In this document: piece after piece, positions 12,201 to 26,117 of the stretch | Numbering within the stretch: the stretch's first letter is position 1 | Layout of the letters: every line of letters starts with the position of its first letter | Origin: Rhabdornis inornatus | Lineage: Eukaryota > Chordata > Aves > Passeriformes > Rhabdornithidae | Assembly: GCA_013397075.1 (NCBI GenBank) | Contig: VWZS01003478.1 | Span: forward strand, 140 to 64,139 | DNA length: 64,000 nucleotides | Reading direction: 5' to 3' | Notes under the pieces: generated by a model | Database searches by the model: none | Told to the model about the DNA's origin: nothing | What the model saw: only the letters and a program-made list of their open reading frames with translations | Position numbers and translations under genes: made by a program

Positions 12201-15200
12201 GAAAACTTCATAGTCTATAGGGCCATATTTGAGACACATTTGACTGTACAAATCTATTTCACAGCCTGCTTACTTACTTGGAAAAACATCTCCTAAAGAA
12301 CATTTGCCAAACAAAATGTCAAAGGAAACATGATTTAGAGTCAACAATCTTCATAGTAGACTGGCATCATTTAAAAAATAAACAATTTGCCCTCGATTTT
12401 ACTGTGCTGTGAAGACAAAATGTTGGCTTATCTTGCATGCTTAAATAAGATTTGCTGTAGCCTAGCATATAGATCACCTTGGCAGGCAATCTGTTTGGGC
12501 TTGTACTGCCTTTTACCATTGATGAGACCATGACAGAACATACTTCTGCAGATGTATTTAATTATAAAAATAATCAGGATAAGTTACAAATCCCCACCAC
12601 AACCTTTTTTTTCCCCCTTAATCTTAAAGCTTGTTTTTTCAAAATGTTCTTCAAAGATAACATGGAGTATAGAAAAAGCATCTGCCAAGGCTAGTGTATG
12701 TTTAAAAAGGAATTTTCTGTCCAAGTTCAACCACTGAGCTCAAAATGATACAGGATATAGATTTTATTTTCTGGAAATACATTTTCCTTTGAGGAACATT
12801 GTCTTTTGAGGCTGTTGCAAGATTGAGTTGATTTTTAAAGGGATGTTGTGGGGTTTTCTTATCTGATCAATCGCCCCTGCTGCAAAAACCATTACGAGTT
12901 TTTTGTATCATATATATACATATATATTTGATGTTAGGATTGTGGTTTGCATTTCTCTGCATTGAAAAAATAAGTGTTAATAAGAGATAAGCAACTTTTA
13001 TTTATTTAACAAATACTTTTTTGAGGGGCTCATTTTGATGAAATTTTTGAACAGTAACTTGCTGTTGCTTACTTCTTAAGGTCGATGGAACTTAACAAGA
13101 TTCAGCCTTATTCAGAATCAGAACCTGAAGGAATGCTCGCTACATAGAAATTCAATGAAATAAGCATAGGGCTGTTTGTGTAGCTGAAAAGGGTGCTTTG
13201 GGGCTGGGAATCAGAGATTCAACAGGCTTGAAATGCAGCAAGCGCCAGAGCCCATGTGTCTTCTTACCAGTTGAGAGGCCACTGGACTGCAAAGGCAAAC
13301 TCCTCCCAGAACACCTACCTGTCCAACATTAGCAAAGTATTTGAAGCTTCCAAGACAATCTGTTCTTCCTGTAAGTGAAATAATATTAAGAATGTGTTGC
13401 TTAGGAGGTACTGTAAGAAAGTAGCAACTCTGAAGCTGTGCACTATGAATACAGTCTGCATTAAACCCCTTCAGCCCTTACTAAATGCTGTGCTCTTAGC
13501 ACAGAGTGACACTGGATTGACTGTCTCTAGTGGGATTTAAAGCACTGGACTCGGGAGCTTTCTACATTTCAGACTTGATTACTCCTTGTTTTCCAAGCAC
13601 AAACCATCTGTTTTGTCACATTGACATTTTTCTGTTTATTTAATCACATTTTAGTTAGAGCAAAAGTTGCATTTGGGTCCAGTTCTGAGTGGTGCTGGGC
13701 TTTCACCTCCTCCATTATCTTGAGCAGATATTATGGCACATCAGGCACACGGGCATCAGACCCATCTGAAGTGGATAGTGGTACACACAAATGGCAGCTG
13801 TTAGCATCAGATGTGCAGACACCACATTTAATATAATATGCTCATCAAATGTAAAATGCTTGATGTTTTGATGGTACTGAAATCTACAACAGCAGAAAAA
13901 ATAGAAATCTCCCCAGTAATTGCCTTTGTTGTTGTTTGCAGAATACAGATTTTAGTGCTTCTATTTTCATCCTCCAGTGTTTAGCTTTACTTCAATGGAA
14001 CCATCCCTGGCTGTGGCAGAAATAGGCCCAGATAAAGTGAGGCACATAGTAACTTGGACTCTGAAATGTAGAAACATTTCTGGAACTAATCCAGGAATGC
14101 TGATGCATTTTACCTATTACATCTATTTATTATCCTAGTTCACACACAACTTTGAAAAAATCAATGAATTGTTGCCATCCACTGAAAACATTTCATTAGC
14201 ATTTGATACAGTAAACACATTCTTCATGAACTAAGTTTTCCTCAGTGGCTATTCTCATAAGGTTATAAATGATGATACATCGTGGCTGGAGGAAAGATCA
14301 CATAGAAATCTAAGTGGAACAGAAAATACAGCCCTGTACCTCTAAAAGAAAGCGGCATTAATGCTTGAAAAGGCACTTATATATTATTCTTTCATGAGTT
14401 AGCTTCTTGACTACTGTTAACTGAAAAAGATGGGTTAAGGAGGCAGGAGGATGCAGTAGGTGATGCTTCCACAGGGCACATTAATCAACTGGGAGTCAAA
14501 TTATTCAGGGAACTGTTTTTCATCCTGAAAAAGTAAGATCACATGAGTTATTTCTGATCTTCGTCCTGGGGCATTGAGCTGGGAACAGGAGATGATTAAA
14601 GAAGCTTGGATCTTCTGTGGAGACCTGCTCCTCAGGGGTTTGTGTAGACCTGGAGTGAGAGTTCAAGCAAATGTTAAGCACTGCTTCTCTACAAAGTCTT
14701 CCCTGTATGGTTCCTACTTACACCATCTTTCTTCATATACTTTCCTATTTAGACTACTGTGTTTTATTTTTGGTTGGCTGTACATATTATAATATCACTA
14801 ACTGAATTTTTTGAAAGAATGAATTAATGAAAACAATAGAATACATAAATGTGTCCTTACACAAAAATTAATGTGAATGGGAAAATACAAGGTTTTTATT
14901 AAAAAAAAAGCAAAATTGAAATTAGCTTACTATATAATCATTAAGCAAATGAAATTGAATGGAAGAAAGACATGAAAAAAAATAGGAAATATAAATTTGA
15001 TATTGTATTATATCACCATCAAACAAATAATCCTATCAAATGTATCCATATACAGTAGTTGCAGATTCTTTATTATATATGTGTACCTTTGATTGCATAT
15101 CCCCTGCTAACATGCATGTTCCAAAACTCAGTTAACTGTTTCTGCACAGAAGACTGTGCACGGGCAAGTACAGATTCATCTGCCCAAGTTTCATACGCTT

Positions 15201-15496
15201 GCATTCTTACACCTATCAAAAACCTATCTCAAAATAAATGAAGTTGGGGGTCTGGATACTAGCATCACACATATCTCATAATCTTGCATCAGAAAATTTA
15301 GTTGTGGTAGTGTTTATCTCTGACACACTGCAAATATAGCAGGTTAAATAAGTACAGTGTCTCTAGTCTTCAGTGGTACATAGTTGACATAGGTGGAAGT
15401 GAATGGTAGGTTGTACTGCTAGATCTTATCTATATGACAACCTAAGCTATCTATATGACAACTGTTGTGGTTTTTTTTTCCCCTCCTTTCTGCTAG
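9291..15496 (+). other. OXCT1: OXCT1 last intron
   Basis: A 6.2-kb intron from the GTAAGT donor at 9291 to the 'ctgctag' acceptor ending at 15496, preceded by a pyrimidine tract (tttttttttcccctcctttctg). It contains an AT dinucleotide stretch near 12907-12928 and many ordinary A/T runs. No LTR or CR1 tail and no additional exon was recognised. Confidence 0.85.
12907..12928. repeat. AT-rich microsatellite
   Basis: Short run of 'tatatatacatatatat' in the last OXCT1 intron. Confidence 0.7.
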
Positions 15497-15532
15497 GTTT
15501 CACCGAAGCTAATACCAATGAGGCAGATTTAA
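15497..15532 (+). CDS. OXCT1: OXCT1 last coding exon, C-terminus and stop
   Basis: After the 'ctgctag' acceptor the sequence encodes VSPKLIPMRQI followed by TAA at 15530-15532. This completes '...GCDFA' + 'VSPKL.PM.QI', the exact C-terminal pattern of SCOT; the human protein, from memory, ends VSPKLMPMQQIAN. The bird copy stops two residues earlier. The identification rests on the precise phase-0 join with the exon ending at 9290, the consensus acceptor and the 9 of 11 matching residues. The coding part is only 36 bp, so it is easily missed by ORF calling. The exon continues into the 3' UTR. Confidence 0.95.
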   Translation, partial: VSPKLIPMRQI

Positions 15533-17273
15533 ATGCGAATTACAGACCGGGCTTAATTCACAAGAAGGCTTTTTCCAGATGGAAGAAATTGATGACTGTC
15601 TTGCAATTTTTTTTTTCCTTTTCTTTTTTTTTTAAGGGCTCTCTAAGTAGTTTCCAGATAGTTAAAGTCAGGCTGTGACTATAAGCCTAATTGTATTCTG
15701 CTTTCATAACATTACCAACTTTAATGGAATGGTGAATATATTCTCAAAGTTTTGAATCATGTTATAGTATAATGTTAATGATCATTGTAAAAAAAGAAAA
15801 AAAAATGCCTTTTAGTCTCTCTGCCAAATGCTAGGTTTTTTTTACACAGAATTAGAAAAAAACATGCAAAACTTACGATTGCCTAAGTGTTTCCTGATAT
15901 GTGTTGCTCTGGAACTACAGCACTTATTGTGTTCATTCTCCTGTAAAGGTGGGGTTTTTCTTTTCTGGAATGGTCTACAACAAATATACATATCTGTAGA
16001 GAGAAATTGGGAATATGGACATTCCTTTTCCTGAATATTTTCATCAGTCTGTAACAAAATTGTTTAAACCGGTGGAAATAATTGGGACCTAAATATATCT
16101 GCTCTTTTCACAGTGTGTGTCTGTTGGTATTGAGAGGCCTATGCCTCCCAATGTCCAACTGTGACCCTTCATATTTCAGTCATACAAACCAGAATGGGGC
16201 TAGTGTGAAAGAGGAAGATGAAAAAGTGTCCGTCCTCATGCAGACAACTGGTAGCTGCACAATTTCCCATATGAACTGCTCTTATTCTCCAGATATAATG
16301 CTTCTCCCCGGCTCCCAGTCAAAGGCAAATGAGTATTGTTTCTGGAGTCAGGTCTGTCCTTCCAGTGTCTCATAGAGAAACAGAGAAAGAGAAGGTCATG
16401 GACATTTTGAAGATTCTTTTGAAGGGAATACAGATGGTTAAGGGTAAAAGCAATATGCACCACTTGCCAATCAAGGCACCAGCAAAATCTAAAGAGTTTG
16501 GAACCCAATTTCATCATAACTTGAGACAATCAAAATGAAAAGACATTATCTCAGAGTCATTTTGATGAAGGCCTTCTTTTCCCTCTTAATTACAAAATCA
16601 TTTTTATATTTTGTTACTTTTGCAAACAGATAATATGACAGCTTTGGATCTCACATACCAAATCAGTACAATATGTCTTTATAAGAGTATGAATTGACTG
16701 GAAATTGACATTTACTAAAATACAGTGTTCTCTCCAATCTAATGGTTTCTGTCATTTCTGTCATTTGTATAAATAGGAGCATGTAAAACACTTCAGTTAA
16801 AATAATTCCTGACATAAATGTGTGACATCAGGACTGGAGCATATTAAGTGACTGAAAAACAAGTAAAATATAGGTGCACAAGAAAAGGTTTTCATAATGC
16901 CTATCATACATGTAATAAGCATGTTAAGCAAATGACATAGAAAGGCATTCTAATACTACGTGAATAAGGGATTCACCATAATGAATGTGTGTTGTGGAAG
17001 GAATGTAAGACATTTCTTGGGCAACCAGACAGAAAAATAGTGCAATATTTAGCTCTTGTACTAGCCTTTGTACGGCACTTTTCCATTCTAAAATACAAAA
17101 TGCTTCTCTTTCATGGAACAGTTACAAAATTTGTCTTGATCCGCACATGGGTTTTACAGCAGCAAAACTGCTTTGATTGGAGGTATTATATAGTTGCACT
17201 TACCCTAAACAGTTCTTTGATAATCTCTTGTCAATACCATAACAGGCTACCCTTCATCCCAGAAAGAAATAAA
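15533..17273 (+). other. OXCT1: OXCT1 3' UTR (end uncertain)
   Basis: Sequence downstream of the OXCT1 stop shows no further coding signal and no AATAAA until 17268-17273 (gaaataaacaaaatg). A UTR of about 1.7 kb would resemble the mammalian gene in length. The true cleavage site could instead lie further downstream, for example after the AATAAA at 19233. The UTR contains A/T-rich runs near 15608-15640 and 15788-15805. Confidence 0.45.
17268..17273 (+). promoter_or_regulatory. Candidate poly(A) signal AATAAA for OXCT1
   Basis: First canonical AATAAA after the OXCT1 stop codon. The downstream GT-rich element is weak, so it is only a candidate. Confidence 0.3.
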
Positions 17274-20149
17274 CAAAATGCCTTTGTAAACACCGTTATG
17301 CCAGTACAAAAGTATTCCCATAATACTAAGCTGTGACTTGAACTGGTCGCTGCTAGTGGGTGGTAGGCCATTGTGTAGCCTGTAGGCAAGACCTGATGCT
17401 GAGCCCATGGGAAAGGAATGTGTTGTACAAAGACCAGTGCTAATTTAATGATTAACATATACAAGTGATTTGGTTGATAGGTAATTTGCATTGAAGACTT
17501 GAAACTACATTTTTCATAGTGCTCCCGGATATCTTAACACAGCATGTTAGTTTTCACATGATTTCTCTGTTTAGGCTATTTAGGTGTATTCCCTGTGTTA
17601 CTCACTCATTCCACACAAGTTAAGTTTGACCATTTTTTTTTTGCTGTGGAGGTGGACTCAAGTTCTGATCACAGAGGTTTTGAAGATTAAGAATCTGTAT
17701 ATAGTAACACCTGACCATTTTAGCTCACTGTAAACAGTTTTGCTTTTGAATAGAGCAGCCCAGAGGCCCCTTCCCTAATCCATGAAGACACTTCAGTGAC
17801 AATTCTGACCCTTGTGGTGATGTACACAGACAGCAAAACGTGCCTGTCTTTGCCTTCAGGGCCAGAGATGGGTGAAGAGCTACTCTGAGGGGATGGATGT
17901 AGTCCCTGAAAGTGTTTTGTTCATCTTCACTCAAAGCTCTTGTACAGAGTATCCAAAATGGATGATGGTTTTAGGGGAGAATTACAAAAACTGTTATACA
18001 GGGGAAGGCAGTTACTGTTAACTTATCCAGAGTAAAAAAAAACCCACAAAAAGAAAAAGACCAAAGAACACAAACATTTAAATAGATGGGCACATCTTAA
18101 AGAAATCTATAAATTAAAATGTTGATCTATTGCAATTACCTATGCTGCATTAACTGTAGGACTGATTAGTTAATTACAGTAGACATTTACACGTCTGTGA
18201 AGTACAAGTGTCTGAGGGCAGGATTAGGTGTACACTGCTTCTGCCATAGAATTCCCTTTGCTGGTACACGCACAGAAGCCATTGTTGTCATTAATACATG
18301 GCTATAAAAAGACTAATGACCTGGTAATGTCTGGGAGTTTAGCACCTTGGTTTCTGAGTCAATGAATTAGGACCCAAGAACTCCTGATTTCCAGCTCTTC
18401 TGGTTCTCCACTTACTGCCTTGTGGAATGACACCTATGTTCTCTGCCTTGTCTCCTGTTGCTGGAAAAGGGGATGTTTTTCTTCCTACCTCACAGGGATG
18501 TTGTGAGGAATAAGAAGCTAAGGTCTGTGCAAAAGGTTATTTCTTTCTTTTCAACTTGGGGATCACACTTGATCAAGAGTGTGGAAGAGTACTTGAAGAC
18601 TGTCATATGTGCTGTGCATTTGAGTTCTGTGTCTTATTTGTGTCAGTGTTACTGCAAGAGAGCAAAAGTACATGGTGCTGAAAATTGGGGATAAAAGGAG
18701 AACAGGCTCTCTCCCTATACAGCAATGATGCTGTAGCAACAGGAGACAAGATATATGTGTCACATGTGAATTTTTTATCTTGAGGACAAAAGATTGTGGT
18801 AAAATATTGGTATTGTTATGAAAATGTCATGAGTCCGCACAAGCTGATTGCAAAAAGCTTTGAATCCACTTTTTAAATTCATTTGTTGAGCAAAATAAAA
18901 ATTAAAGCACTCAGTATTTCCCACTGTGGACACATGTGTGGTTCACAGGTAAGGTGTACTCTGAGCAGTAGTTGCAATAGTTGGTATTGCAGGGATTAAG
19001 GTTTATTGGGACTGAAATAATTCCCTGCTTGACAGCACTTCAGAAGACAAGGACAGTTGTTACTCTTGTCCTGAAGAAGATGATTCTACTATATTATCAC
19101 AATGGACTTCACATTATATTTTATTGATTTTTTTGTCCCTGAAAAAAGTAAAAAACATAGAAAATATATCTGTGCTGTAAAAACTCTGCAAACTAAACAT
19201 CAAAGTCTTTCCTATGTATGTGCAAAACAATCAATAAAGTAAAGGTTTAAAATCACATGTTTTCTCTATTAATTTGTCTGTTACCATTTTTTTGTAGTGT
19301 TCTGTTCTGCTTTTGGAAGAAATAAAAGTTCAGCTGGTGTTCACACCAGCATGTCACACCTCAGCACGCAGCAAAACCTCAAGGTCTTGTCTGAATCTGG
19401 ATGGGTTTGATAAACAGAAATAATGAAGCTCAAAAATCAGTTAACAGCTGGATTCTACATGTTCTCTCTTCTCACTGATGTCTCTGTTGGGTTAATCTCA
19501 AACATAATTATCACATTCATTTTTGAAATGACTTGTTTTTCAATCGAGTTAAATAATGGACTGCATATGTAGTCCTTAGAGAAATGATTTTTTACCTTTT
19601 GATTAAAACTGCTGTAGAACTGATCACATTTGAGATGTTCATCATCAATGTTACCGTGTGGCTGCACTCTGAAAATTGTACTAGATGACACATGAAGACA
19701 AATTCCATTAACCACCTACTGAATGATAAAGTAGATGATTGCAAAGGGATGAAAATGTCTGTGTGTAGTGAGGGTCATCTTTCCATACCTGTCATAAGGT
19801 CATGCATAAATGTGTCATAGCATTGTTTTCTCTTCAGTATCATCAGGAAGCAGGTTGATAAATGTGAAGAAAAATGTTTAGAGTCATTTAAAAAAAAAAA
19901 AAACTGATGTTTTTCTCTGAAATGAAACTCTTCAGTAATTTGTATGTGTGGTCAAAATCTGACATCCCTGTGGAGGGGGCTACAAGGTAAGTGCCAAACC
20001 CCCAGAGATAATGCAACAATCATGCAGCTCTGAAATCCACTCATACAAATGTGGAAGGTTATGTTTTCCTCTGGCAAGAGGAGAAAGTTGGTTACAGGCA
20101 TATCTGAGAAGTTCTGTGGTATCTTGTATGTCTTCCATTTTGCCTATTG
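17274..20149. other. OXCT1 3' flank, no recognised feature except poly(A) candidate
   Basis: AT-rich sequence directly downstream of OXCT1. Apart from the AATAAA at 19233 I see no exon, transposon end or RNA gene. A small perfect stem 'gctggtg ttca caccagc' occurs near 19334. Confidence 0.5.
19233..19238 (+). promoter_or_regulatory. Alternative poly(A) signal AATAAA
   Basis: AATAAA in 'caatcaataaagtaaagg', followed within about 60-90 nt by a T/GT-rich stretch (ttttttgtagtgttctgttctgc) that looks like a downstream element. It could end a longer OXCT1 3' UTR of about 3.7 kb. This is inference only. Confidence 0.3.
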
Positions 20150-20361
20150 TGCTGGTTTGGGTAGAGCTGATTTTTCTTCACAGTAGCTGATATGGGGCTG
20201 TGTTTTGCATTTGTGCTAAACACAGGGTTGATAACTCAGGGATGTCTCCCTTATCCTGAGCAGTGCTTGCACAGAGCCAAGGCCTTTTCTGCTCCTCATC
20301 CCACCCCACAGTGAAGAGGTTGGGGGTCACAGGAGTAGGGAGGGGGGCTCAGCTGGGACAT
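20150..20361 (+). mobile_element. ERV LTR, 5' fragment
   Basis: Begins 'tgctggtttgggtagagctga' and runs through 'gtagctgatatggggctgtgtttt', 'gagcagtgcttgcacagagccaaggccttttctgctcctcatccc' and 'ctcagctgggaca'. These blocks match a well-known avian LTR (remembered consensus) and the start of the copy at 37763-38302. Similarity stops at about 20361, so the 3' half, with the promoter and poly(A) parts, is missing. Confidence 0.75.
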
Positions 20362-23300
20362 AATTTCTTTGCTGCACAGCTGTAGTCTTCTGAGAGCAGA
20401 ACCCTTCTTCTGCACATAGCTATCTGCTCCTGGAGACCAGGGATCTTAACATAACCATGTCACAGTGTTTTGGCAGCTTTAAATGGAAGAATTTCAGAGA
20501 GCACCAGGATGGAGAAGTAATTCCTTTTCCTTGTATTTACAAATCATCAGGTTTTGAAGCTCCAGCAAAGGTAAAGTAGCTGTTGTGTTTGTGTTAGGAA
20601 AACTTGCTGTGCCTGGTTCACATGTTTGTGTACATATTTAGAAGAAGTAAAGGCATGGGAGAAATCCTTGCCTTCAAGGCAACTGGGTTCTCTATCTGCC
20701 TCCCATGATACTTTCTACTGATTTTATTTTATTGGTGTAATGGCCTGCAGAAGCAAGCAGAACATTACTTATTTGTGGGAGCAGTAGAGTCTAAAACTAG
20801 AATTTTTACTTCCATGTTCTTAAAACTGTCCCCTCAGCATGCAATCTAAAGAAAAACTGTTTAATTTGTGTACATCTTTGATAGATTATTGGACTGCAGC
20901 CATTGTAGTGCTGTCGGGCATTGCCACTGCTGCTATTGCACGGGTGAGAAATGCTGCCTTTGGTGCAGTGCAGATCGCCATGCTTCTCTCAAACCTGTGC
21001 CTGTGTGGGGTTCACAAGCCAGCATCCACCCACCTGGCTGCTAAAGGGACCCACCATGTATGTAGGTTTGTGCTGTTTTCAACATAGAAGTGCTCAGTCC
21101 CAAATCCTCTGAAAAAATGTGATGATGTTTCTTTGCCTGTATTAACTTAGCAGGCAGAGTTTTTGCAGAGGTTCAGCTCCTAACCCTGTCCAGTAGGATT
21201 CAAAGTACATCTTTCTTGTTCCAGGAAAACACCTAATGAGCCATGCTGCCTGGAGAGCTAGGTGAGAGAGCTGCTCCAGGGAATAATGTCTTCTTTTGCA
21301 GAAAGGATGACAAAAGTCACAAGGCTGTGAATGAAGTCAAGAAGGAGCAGGAGATGTTCATGTAGTGTGCAAGTCATTCATCCACCAGTGGCAAGGCTTG
21401 AATTATCCTTCAGAGGCTGGCTCTTCTTTTATTAACCTGTGGTTTCAAAATGTGTAAGCAACTCACTTTTCCTCCTTTCTGGGTGCCCTGTGTGTAGGCA
21501 CCTACCTGCAAAGTGTTTCAGGCAAGCAACAAATCTGTGAAGTCTCTTAAAGAACTGGCAGGTCAACCAATGTACTGCTAGGGCACCTCAGCACAGTACA
21601 CAGAGGGATTTTCCCTTTTAAATTTGGATTGTTTAAACGAATCAAATTTGTTTGTAGATGCTCATGCCAATTACTTTTATTATTTGGATAAATTCCTAAA
21701 TATTCCCTTTGGTTCTGTAGCTGAAAAGTACATAATAGACAGGTAGAAAAGGGAACCGAAAACTCCTCTAAATGCAGGGAAAACCTGTTTCAAGAAGAGC
21801 AAAAACTGCAGCTAGGAGGAGAATTAGTTGCAGAAACTGAATAAAAACAACATGAAAAGCAAACTTATACCACCCAAAAAACAAAGGCAATCCATGGAAG
21901 CAACACATTCATGCTGCTTAAGAAAGTATACATTAATTTAATACTAATTAAATCTCATCTGTTTAAGCAGTGAATGAATAAAGACTATGAATTGAACCTG
22001 ATGCCTGTATCCTGCAAAATAATTTTTCCTCCACCTGTTTGGAAAATTTGGCTGTATGAGCAATTAACACTTTCACTCAGATTTGTCCAAACACAAGGCA
22101 AGCTATGTGATGCTATAGAAAGCTGCAAGGCTGTCTTGTCCAATAATATCCCTAAAAATACAAACTTTATTCAGACACTCTGGCTTGCCACTCATTTTTG
22201 TCTAATTCCATCTTGCATTTGCTCGAAAAAACCCATCACCCATGCTTTCCTCTTTCTGACACCCTACTAATCCTAAACAAGTAGCTCCCTCTGCTCAAGG
22301 ATGACTGCTCAAATTTCATGAGTTTTCCTGCTTGCCTGGGCTTGTTCTTAGGGGGAGGAGAGGAAGTAGAAGAACTGTGTTCTGCTGGGCCATGCCAGCA
22401 GGGGAACTGAGATCAGAATAGCAGAGCAAGCATCATGGGCAGAGATGGTGCTGGGGAATGGTGTTAGAGAGCCACTGCTGAGCATCAGCACCTCTGGTGT
22501 TCTGGCCAGTCTCTAAAGCACTGCCACTCACACATCTCCTGTCAGAAAAAAAAAAACAAAACAGATGCACAGTATGTTCTTCTCTCTGTTTTTAATTTTA
22601 TTTCAACTTGAAGATGACTTGGCTGCTCTGAAAAATTAGAATAACGAACTCCAGTGGAGAGGATGAATCTGAGTGAAGAGCCAGGGGCTTGGCTACCCAA
22701 ACCCTGTGTATATTCCTGACTGCAGTGCCCGCTGGGGCAAGAAGGAAGACATCAGGCTTGGACATGACTCTTGTCAGATCATATATGCTTGTCCTGTGGG
22801 CTGTGCTTATACAGTGGTGGGGGTCAGGGCTGAGAATGGCTCTGGACTTCTTTGGAACAGAAGGCAGGTGAGATCTGGGACTGAAATGGTACAAACCAGT
22901 TTTTCTGTCCTGTATGGCAGAACCACTGCTGGAACTGACCAGGGGATGCTTCTCATTGTAGTGCTAATACTTCTTCAGGATTACAGGCTGGTATTGCTGA
23001 TTTTCTGCTGCTGTATTGATTAATACCAACATTTTCAGATTCTTGTCTTCTTCAGGCAACCTTTGGCCTGGAAAAGGAGAAAAATAAAAAAAAAGCCAAC
23101 TGCATAAATCCGCTAGCTATAAAACTGAGGGATGGTGAAATTATTCTACAACAGCATATCCATGTTCTCATTAAGAGCAATTCAGCATTTTTAGGACATG
23201 TTAACTGCAGCAGCAAGAAGAAGCTGCAGATCAATATAAAATAAACCACAGCTTCACAAAAGCCAATTTATAATCTCCAAAGTACTTTCCATCAGCTGTG

Positions 23301-26005
23301 CAGGAAAGTCATCACTGGTACACCAGTGGGACAAGGTTACAGAGAAAGCCTCCAACCACTTTGGATGTGGAGTTGGAAAACTCATCCTATCTGTAAAGAA
23401 ATCACCCTTTTGTAATGACAAAAACCTGGAGGTAACCTGTCACAGAGAAGCTGAGAAAGGGGAATGATCACTGATAACTTCACTTCAGAAGTGGCGAGGT
23501 CATGGCTGGTAATTAATTAAATCACTCCTGAGTATATCTCTACCAAACAAGCTATGTGACCTATTGCAAAACAATCCCTCTGAGAAACAACCTTTCTTCC
23601 ATGGGGATTTTAACTATGCAGCAGATTATTTTCACCGTGGAGCTGAAAGGGGTAGAGACACCAGGGAGCAGCACCATCACATCATGGTGCTGCTGGTCCT
23701 GGGGCAGCAAACCTACCCACCAAGGTCAAGATTCCTGGCTCTTGATTGGGATGGGATCCTCTTTGGGGTGATCCCTACAGGTGCATGTTGTTTAAACATA
23801 TCTTCAAATTTAATCAGATTTAAGTGCGTGCTTGGGGACCTCCAGGTTCATCTTGAGGAGCATGAGCTTAGAGGTGAAGGTCAGAGGAAGTCAGACAACA
23901 GGCGCTGTGACCTGGCTTTTAGGCTCCAGCAGAGTGCAGCCAGCAGATGGGGAATCTGCAGTGTGTGCAGGACACACTGCTCTCCCAGGGATGGCAGGAC
24001 GGGAAAGCTGGGAAGTGCTGTGCAGTGCAGGTCTCCCCATGCTGCCAATTCCCATCCCTGAGCCTGGTCGAGGCCGTGCAGAGCTGCATGACGAGGGCAG
24101 ACCCTTCAGCCTGCTTTGCAGAGATTTCACATCTGTTCCCAGAGCTGCTGAGTGCTGAACCCTGGCTTGGGTGGGCACAGCTAAAGGCTTTCTATATACA
24201 GAATACCACCCCTGACACGACAAATTTTGGCAGTATCTGACAATTTTACCCCAAAGGGAGCCCAGTTCTTAGTACAAGACAATATGCATAGCATGATGCT
24301 TTAGCTGGGGCACATGTGGTGAAATGGAGGTTGTCCAGAGCTACTTAAGCATTGACTACTAAACATGTTTTAATTTAGGGAGATTGTGGCCTAAGATCCC
24401 AGGATTACTGCTCCCCAGTGTGGGCTTTCATCTTTGAGTACACAGTAAATGTTTTAAGTACTTGGCTTTCAAATGTTAGGAAGGGTTGCACTAAAATCCA
24501 GAAATAATCTAATTATAATATGAAATAATCTAATAATAACAATATGATATAAAACCAGATTTAGTGTAACAGGTTCTGTAAAAATCTAATAAATGCAGAT
24601 GGTAGGAACAGAACGGCTTTCCTGTGAATTTCTTGCCACCTACCACTCCAAATTTTGTATATTCACACAGTGCTTCACAGTTTAAGAGAACTTTGTCAAA
24701 TCAAACCCAGCAGCAGACATTCATCTTCATAATTACTGGGGCCAGAGAAGAGGAAGCAAGCTCTAATTTTACCACCACTATTCACCGGTGAATCCTTCAG
24801 TAATAAAAATGAATACAGCTGGAGTCCCAGTAGTTATACAGAATCTTTAAGGTGGGAAATGAAAAAAAATAGCTGGGTTTGCTGAATAAATCAGCACTGC
24901 CATCCCTGCTGGGGAATGTGCTTACGTGTGTCACAGCAGGGGGAGGTTAGCGTCCTGTGCTCAGGCTCTGCAATTGCCCAGGGGAGTGGTAGGACTGCAG
25001 CTGGAAATGTGCACTCAGCACATCCTCATCCACAGAACGATAGTACCCAAATACACGAAAATGACAAGAGGAAAGGTCGATTCTTAACTGGTTTCCAGGA
25101 CTGCAGAGAGGGAAAACTGCTATGTTCTCTTAGGTGAATTAAGTTGGCAGTCTAACACGAGCATTGATTCCTCCCCAAAGCTGATTTGCTGGGGTGGTGT
25201 GAGTCCCAGGGCTTGGTTGCTGCCTCAGCTGTGAGGCTCTGGGTGGCAGCATGCCAGCCAGCCCCCACTAGCACCTTCTGCCAGCTTTGTTGCTGTTACT
25301 AATTTTTAAGGCAAAAAACATTAGAGGTCCTTAAGCATGACATGGAGCTGCGGTTGAGGTATTATTCAATGAAGAGGGCTCCTGTTGCTATTTGAGTGTT
25401 CACAGTAAGACTGCAGAGGTATTTGCTAATCCTAGTAAACAAATATGCCTGCAGCTAAGAACCATCTCCAGAAAGCACAGGCAGGGTTGGCTTTCCTATG
25501 TTGTTCCTCCACTGTTTTTCTTTCCCCCCAGTCATATACAAATACCATATTTTTTCACCCTTTTCCCTGTGTGGGGGAAAAAAACTAATCTTTTTTCTTA
25601 TAACAAGATTTTTTTTTAAATACCTCCTCTTCCATATGATCCTAGCAGGATCCTCAGCATGCGCACATTTGTATGAGGGTAAGATAGAGATGAAGAAGAG
25701 GGTTGGCAAACATGTTACAGTGATATTAAGTGTCACGGGACTAGAAATGCCACAGGATCATTCAAGAATAATTTAAAATCTCCTTGGCCAAGTCACTGTC
25801 TTGTTGCCTGTCCTGGAAAAGCCACTTGTTAAAAGCTGTAGTGCCTGAAAATCCTGTAGCCACTTAAAATGAGGGAAGAGAGACAGCAAATATGTGAAAG
25901 TTCAACTTTCAGAATCGGAGAGCTTTTTAGATCACTGAAGAGCATAAAGTTTACCAATTTGTATTTTGGACACTGTTAGAACTGACAAAGCACATGCAGT
26001 GCTGG
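20362..26005. other. Intergenic, no recognised gene
   Basis: Unique-looking intergenic DNA. A GC-richer section lies at about 23640-24170, where an open frame of 165 codons (23564-24061) overlaps several other frames on both strands; it has no recognisable domain, no splice context and no codon pattern that convinces me. The stretch 24490-24600 is AT-rich. No transposon tail was recognised. Confidence 0.5.
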
Positions 26006-26117
26006 CAGGGTGTCATGGTTTTGATTTGCCTATTAAGATAGACTCATTTTCTGTTGTGAGACAGAACCAGGAGTAGAAGCAAGGCAGGCCTAAAACTTAA
26101 GAGGGTATAACAAGAAA

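Noticed and set aside
23556..23660. 'atgcagcagatt' considered as the OXCT1 C-terminal 'MQQI' exon
   Set aside because: The neighbouring codons do not encode VSPKL and the true last exon is found at 15497.
23564..24061. 165-codon open frame in a GC-richer patch
   Set aside because: Long frames also occur in other phases and on the opposite strand; no recognisable domain, promoter or splice pattern.
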